Below, piece after piece: positions 60,001 through 64,000 of a stretch of 64,000 nucleotides of DNA. The translations under genes and the position numbers were made by a program. Every line of letters begins with the position of its first letter. Positions within the stretch are counted from its first letter, which is position 1. Under the pieces are notes generated by a model. The model was not told where the DNA came from and searched no databases. It worked only from the letters and a program-made list of their open reading frames with translations. This DNA is from Branchiostoma lanceolatum (taxonomy: Eukaryota; Chordata; Leptocardii; Amphioxiformes; Branchiostomatidae), in the NCBI RefSeq assembly GCF_035083965.1, contig NC_089729.1:15488964-15552963 (forward strand). The letters run 5' to 3'.

Positions 60001-63000
60001 CGGTTCAAGTTTTGAACTGTGACTGTACACCATGCTTGAGACCATGTCCAGACGTATTTTATGTATGTTGGAGAGGCCCTCAACTTTGACATATTAACCA
60101 CCATGCACCACTCTGTGCATTCGCATTCTAAACCATAAACCGGCTTATAGAACAGAATTTACAACATTACGTACCGATTCGCACGTAGACTTGGCTTCTG
60201 GAATTGACTCCCCACACGATGCCTTTCCCGGAACTGATCTGCACAAGGTTCCCATCCAGTTGCTTCCACTCCTTCCCAAAGTGGCCCTCCCTCCCGTATG
60301 TACCGACTCGGTAGAAGACCACGCCTCTGGAATTCACACCCCACACTCCGCTCCAACCGATGGTCACGAAAGAAAGGGACCCAGGACAACTGTCCCAACC
60401 CGTACCTAGAATGGACAATAAAGAACACATCTCGGCATTCTAATCAAATATATAATTATTGTAGTGTTGGTTTACAGTAAGGAAGGACAATTTGTATATT
60501 ATAGGTGTTATTTGTATCATATATCTTGTACAGGAGTGTCATTCACTCCACCTTGTGAAAATTCAAAATAAACTTTGAAAATGAAAATAAGTTTATTTGT
60601 ACAGGTAGCTTGTTTACTGAGACCATGCGCCAACAACTAATAATCCCTAAAATAAGGAGTAGAAGAAGAACATTTGAAACAAAATATAAAAGATGAAACC
60701 TAAAGCCATCAACAATAGTATATATGGAATCTTTGAATATAATAAATGAACTTTAAGAAAATTCACTACCACTCAAGAATGAAAATTAGTAGTATGGGTA
60801 GACGATAACGTTTACAATGACATGTAAATAATGCTGTATATTCAAACTTCTAAGTCTATATGTGATTGGAGTTGATCGCATTAGGCACTTCATAATGTTA
60901 TGATCTTTGAAACTGAAATTACCTGCTATTTCAGTAGATATTTCTCCACCTTTGGAATTAAGAAAGAAAAGAACAAATATTAACATCGTGTGTCGAGTGT
61001 TTCAAGTCATAACCCCTAAACTGCTGTATCTTTGCAACGAAGCAATTTTCAGGCGATTTCTTTCAAACTTCAGTAATACTGCTTCCACACAACAATAAAT
61101 GTTACAATGATGAGACGAAATGCTCTTGTGGCACAACTTCGTTCTAAAATCATCGAATCACTCCAAAAGTTGTTTGAAGCGACGCAGGGAATAACTCACC
61201 TGGCAGAGCTTTGCAGACGATCCTGTTGGTGCACTCACAGATTTGGTTCCCGGATATCCACTTTTCATTTTTCTGGTAGCAAATACACACAAAAATATTG
61301 TCATAACATAATCCATTTGACATTTCCCCTTAGTAAGAAATGGCCGTGTCTTATTCAAGGTCGACATCTGAACGTCTCTCCCAAAAGTGAGCATTTCAGT
61401 ATTTCAATATTTCAAGCATGTGGTAATCTACTGATAAAAGCCTCTAATTAGTCAAACCTGGCGTCATGTTTCAAAAAGGCCGAAGCATCGTTGGAATTGT
61501 GGGTAATAGCACCTTGGTCAGTTGTTAAAGAAATATACAGGACAGGACAGAGATTGCGATTTGGCAGAATCGCAACATCGTTCAGTAGAGATATCGATCG
61601 GAGGCCCTAGGTGTACGATTCAGTTCTAAACTTCTAAAAGTCAAGATCTATTGATTTTAAGTAACATGATTCGAAGTTTTAAAGGTCTATCTGTTATACT
61701 TATATTTATAAATTTACAAAAATTTTCACTGACAGAATTTGCCAGATTCTGTCAGATTACAATCGCTACCATGAGGTATACGTCGGTCATCTAACCTGGT
61801 AGTAGTTTCCATCGCTGGAACATCCACAGCTGCTCCGCGGGATGCAGGTGGCGCCGCTGAGGACATACCCCTGGTCACACACGCACGACTCCACACACTT
61901 CCGGATACAGGGCCGCGGGTTGGGCTCTGCACACGTCAACGGACAGGCGGACCCACAAGGGTTGTAGTGGCTGTGAGCGGGGCACGGCATCGCTGCAAAA
62001 CAACAGAGAAAGAATACATATGATGAGTGGTTTGATGATGAAGACAATGCGTATTGGCAAACTGAATTCTATTCAGGAAAATTGGAGGTATTGTTTTTGG
62101 TGCGTCTGCATGTGTGTGACTGTTTATATGTGTGTGTGTCTCTCTCTGTGTGTGTGTGTGTGTCTGTATTTCAGTATATTTGTGGTCAACATAACTTAAG
62201 CTCTGGGTGGATTGTGATGACATTTAATTTGTAGGTAGGTCTTGGAAAGACAACGATCAGGGTCCATTATGGGCCTCCTTGTGGCCTTTCCTGGTACTGC
62301 AGCACAACATCCGGGTTTGTATCTTTATTCCAGGACATTCTATAGTCTTAGTTGTTTGGTGAGATAGCTGTTGATGTCAGGAAAAAGTGTTATACGGAAC
62401 GTGTTTGATATTGGTGTTCTTGAAACGTCTCTTGTAACGTCTTAGTCGACGTTTTTGAAATGACACTCGTGACCTGTAAACGGCAAAGGCGTCAATCTGA
62501 GGTAGAAGGCAGTTACAAAGAAAAAATGATAAAACACAACATTAATGCACATTTATCTTACGTTCGGGTTTTATTTTCCACTGACGTCTTTGCGTTCATT
62601 CATATCTTGTTTTCACTGTCAACAGAGATGTACTTACGAAGGGTCATATCGACCCAGAAAACTTTCAAGCTCTATGCCGTGATCGCAGTGCCTGGCGTCA
62701 GCCGATCTGCATCGGCGATCTGCAGTTGAAACTGATCGAGAGAGTAGCTGCTACCAAATCAAAGAGGAGGGGTACAAAAGATCGCCAACAAAAGGACTGA
62801 CTGCACTAGTAGACTCGCCCTTAACTCTATGGAGTAGCTGTCGACACTTACGACACCGATTTGCGGTCCTCCACCTGCCCGGGTTTCCTCCCTCTGCTTG
62901 GCAGTCGTCGCTGTAGGCCTCCAGATTCTCACACAGCATGTCCTTGTCACCGTCGTAAGCCGCCATGTCGAATAAGCAGGAGTCGAAAAACGTCGTCGGG

Positions 63001-63910
63001 CTAAGCACTGAGATGCAGGCCTGAAAAGAACATACGAGCATCTAAGTTTGGAAACTCAGTGAATACATTTTGGCGACACCTCAGGGGTGAAGCCGCCAAA
63101 ATAGTACTACGATTGAGCTGAAAATACATAAAACTTCATCTTACATCTGCTACTTTTCCTCTAGCCGTGTAGAATTACAGCATACGCTTACCTTGAATGG
63201 TCCATTTTGAAGGCGTAGAAGTCCACACTTATCTGGACGCTGGTAAAGTTTCCGGTCACCCGAGGTAATGTCCGTAGAGTCAAAGTTGTCCTGAGGTCTT
63301 GTATCGGGACACCTGTCATGACAGAAAATTAAGATCTGTCAAACTGTCATGTCGTATGGTACAAAATATTCGAGGTTATGGGTCTCATAACAATAAAGAC
63401 ATTACTTCGCAGCCAATAAAAACACTTTTAAGGAGGCCGTCAAAAAAACGTGTCAAAGAGATGTGGGTCACTGAAGAAGGTTAATGATAGGTTGAAAATT
63501 GCTTGTGTTTAAAGGGCGTTTAAAACATGACCACATACGTGTCATCATCAGGGGCGATCCAGCTGTTTCCGTACAGAAGGGAGGTGGAGGCGACTTGTCC
63601 ATTTGGCATGAGGTTATCATCGTTCGGTCGGCCGTTGTAGTTTCCGCACATTCCACTAACCTAAAGGGAAGACGCAAAGATGCTATAGAACACAAGTAAG
63701 GGTACTGGCTAAATCATCTACAACATCACGACTATCAATCTACATTTGTGAATCCATTTGGAATACACTCGTCCCGATTACACATGTCTATCTAACGTCA
63801 GAATATGATACTTAAGTGAATATCACCATCTGAAATACACCATACACTTACCATTTAATGGGCACCGTCGTAAACTTGTTGTCCTGTTTATTTGGCTCAA
63901 GGTACATTGG
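54047..63910 (-). CDS. Secreted VWD-C8-TIL-tectonin(x6)-VWA mosaic protein with acidic repeat tail (5' end outside window)
   Basis: Minus-strand exons: 63910-63852, 63655-63539, 63312-63192, 63020-62852, 61992-61796, 61272-61200, optional 60949-60923, 60405-60175, 59764-59606, 59281-59033, 58835-58668, 58300-58092, 57465-57340, 56769-56644, 56195-56108, 55274-55111 and 54766-54047. All are GT/AG and in phase, giving about 990-1000 aa from the window edge. In order: VWD end (KCGMCGNYNG), C8 (CGLLRLQNGPF, then CENLEAYSDDC), TIL (PCPAHSHYNPCGSACPLTC), a short Cys module (KWISGNQICECTNRIVCK), six tectonin blades (repeated VWGV and Y-x-R-x-G), VWA with MIDAS residues DGSKS, TKTG and TDG, a helical segment, and 15 acidic 12-residue repeats. 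Tectonin propellers in other animals bind glycans or phospholipid head groups; VWA binds protein ligands through a metal. VWD-C8-TIL is typical of mucin-like multimers. The inference is an extracellular recognition or matrix protein; its real function is unknown. The first exon shown and the micro-exon are the least certain. Confidence 0.88.
54062..54601 (-). repeat. 36-bp coding minisatellite, 15 units
   Basis: On the minus strand, residues 56-235 of the last exon are 15 exact-length 12-residue units, consensus DGLEE(I/V)(R/Q)DFPEP. Every unit is 36 bp with no frameshift. Variants cluster: RDFPEP at both ends, QEFPEP in the middle, QDFPES in a block of three. This suggests local unit duplication. 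The predicted product is strongly acidic with Pro every 12 residues. Confidence 0.95.
55603..56030. mobile_element. Fold-back element in an intron of the mosaic gene
   Basis: The left arm reads AAGGCGTAGGAAAATTATTG, TTGTATTTCCGATTACGATC and CTGAAAAAATAGGGTC. The right arm is the inverse: GACCCCAGAAAAAGACTAGG, GTAGTCGGAAACACAACA and TTTTTTCCTAGGCCTTAG. The family also occurs in the STUB1 3' UTR (14716-15130). Confidence 0.75.
57540..57930 (+). repeat. (CAT)n/(CAA)n trinucleotide tract in a VWA intron
   Basis: Imperfect CAT, CAA and CAC triplets over about 390 bp in the intron between the first two VWA exons. The poly-Ser/Thr and poly-Asp frames crossing it are repeat products. Confidence 0.9.
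59345..59585. mobile_element. Possible relative of the 885-bp TIR element
   Basis: The right side reads GGCACCAACATGGCGGACAC then TGACGTCACAGTCACGTGAC. This resembles the right end of the element at 24372-25256 (GAGCACCAACATGGCCGCCC then TGACGTCACGTGAATACG). The left side has ATTGGCCGCCATATTGGTGG as an inverse. It lies between two tectonin exons. Ends and target duplication are unclear. Confidence 0.45.
60923..60949 (-). other. Candidate 27-bp micro-exon of the mosaic gene
   Basis: On the minus strand, an acceptor TTCCAAAG precedes 27 bp encoding Gly-Glu-Ile-Ser-Thr-Glu-Ile-Ala, followed by donor GTAATT. The phases (2 bases in, 1 base out) fit both neighbours, and skipping it also keeps frame. 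It would add nine residues between the Cys module and the first tectonin blade. No homology supports it. Confidence 0.3.
62105..62165 (+). repeat. (TG)n-rich microsatellite
   Basis: TGTGTGTG runs with a CTCTCT interruption in an intron of the mosaic gene. Confidence 0.85.
62170..62310 (+). repeat. Isolated fragment of the 43.6-44.6 kb repeat family
   Basis: GGTGGATTGTGATGACATTT, GTAGGTAGGTCTTGGAAAGA and CAACGATCAGGGTCCATTAT then GGGCCTCC follow the same order as in the units at 43615-44580 (GGATTGTAATGAT, GTGGGTAGGTGCTGGGAGGA, GGTCAAGGTCGATTTTGGGC). It is diverged but collinear. Confidence 0.6.
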
Positions 63911-64000
63911 CTAAAATTGGTTCTAGCCAATCAACTTGCGGTTGAGGTCATGCGCTCACCATATTTGGCGTGACCTAGTTTCCAGCCAATCCGCCTACAC

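Overview
The window reads as intron-rich animal nuclear DNA, most probably amphioxus (Branchiostoma). The protein genes are chordate-like (STUB1/CHIP, JMJD8, POLR3H, RPL38, a melatonin-receptor-like GPCR). Introns are short to medium and the intergenic and intronic DNA is packed with small fold-back elements (MITEs), minisatellites and a tRNA-derived SINE. The species call is inference; no marker gene fixes it. No CRISPR array, operon, rRNA or convincing tRNA was seen, and no retroviral or LTR element was recognised.

Layout, left to right. 1-2.8 kb: intergenic, with a ~150-bp tandem repeat. 2.8-6.5 kb (+): secreted protein with six chitin-binding type-2 domains, several of which are 381-bp exon+intron tandem copies. 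8.0-16.0 kb (+): STUB1/CHIP with two tandem, same-size, same-phase versions of the exon that encodes the first half of the U-box. 16.9-20.1 kb (-): JMJD8 without its first exon, tail-to-tail with STUB1 as in human. 20.5-26.4 kb: a large repeat block (245-bp repeat, ~124-bp satellite with GC-rich palindromes, an 885-bp TIR element inserted in the satellite, and a 270-bp direct repeat). 27.5-31.5 kb (+): POLR3H. 32.7-34.0 kb: a decayed Tc1/mariner transposon. 36.0-37.0 kb (-): single-exon GPCR. 39.7-42.8 kb (-): RPL38, with introns full of fold-backs. 43.6-44.6 kb: three copies of a ~315-bp repeat. 47.2-48.5 kb (+): unrecognised intronless 415-aa protein with a possible PP1-docking motif. 48.5-54.0 kb: no convincing gene. 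54.0-63.9 kb (-): a large secreted mosaic gene, truncated at its 5' end by the window edge. Its protein order is VWD-C8-TIL-cysteine module-six tectonin blades-VWA-helical segment-15 acidic 12-residue repeats.

The protein genes belong to unrelated pathways: chitin matrix, protein quality control, ER-lumenal JmjC, RNA polymerase III, ribosome, signalling and an extracellular lectin-like mosaic. Only STUB1-JMJD8 forms a conserved neighbour pair. The best leads are the duplicated U-box exon, which predicts two CHIP isoforms, and the VWD/tectonin/VWA mosaic with its minisatellite-coded acidic tail. All exon boundaries were read by eye from splice signals, reading-frame continuity and remembered family sequences; none was checked against transcripts.
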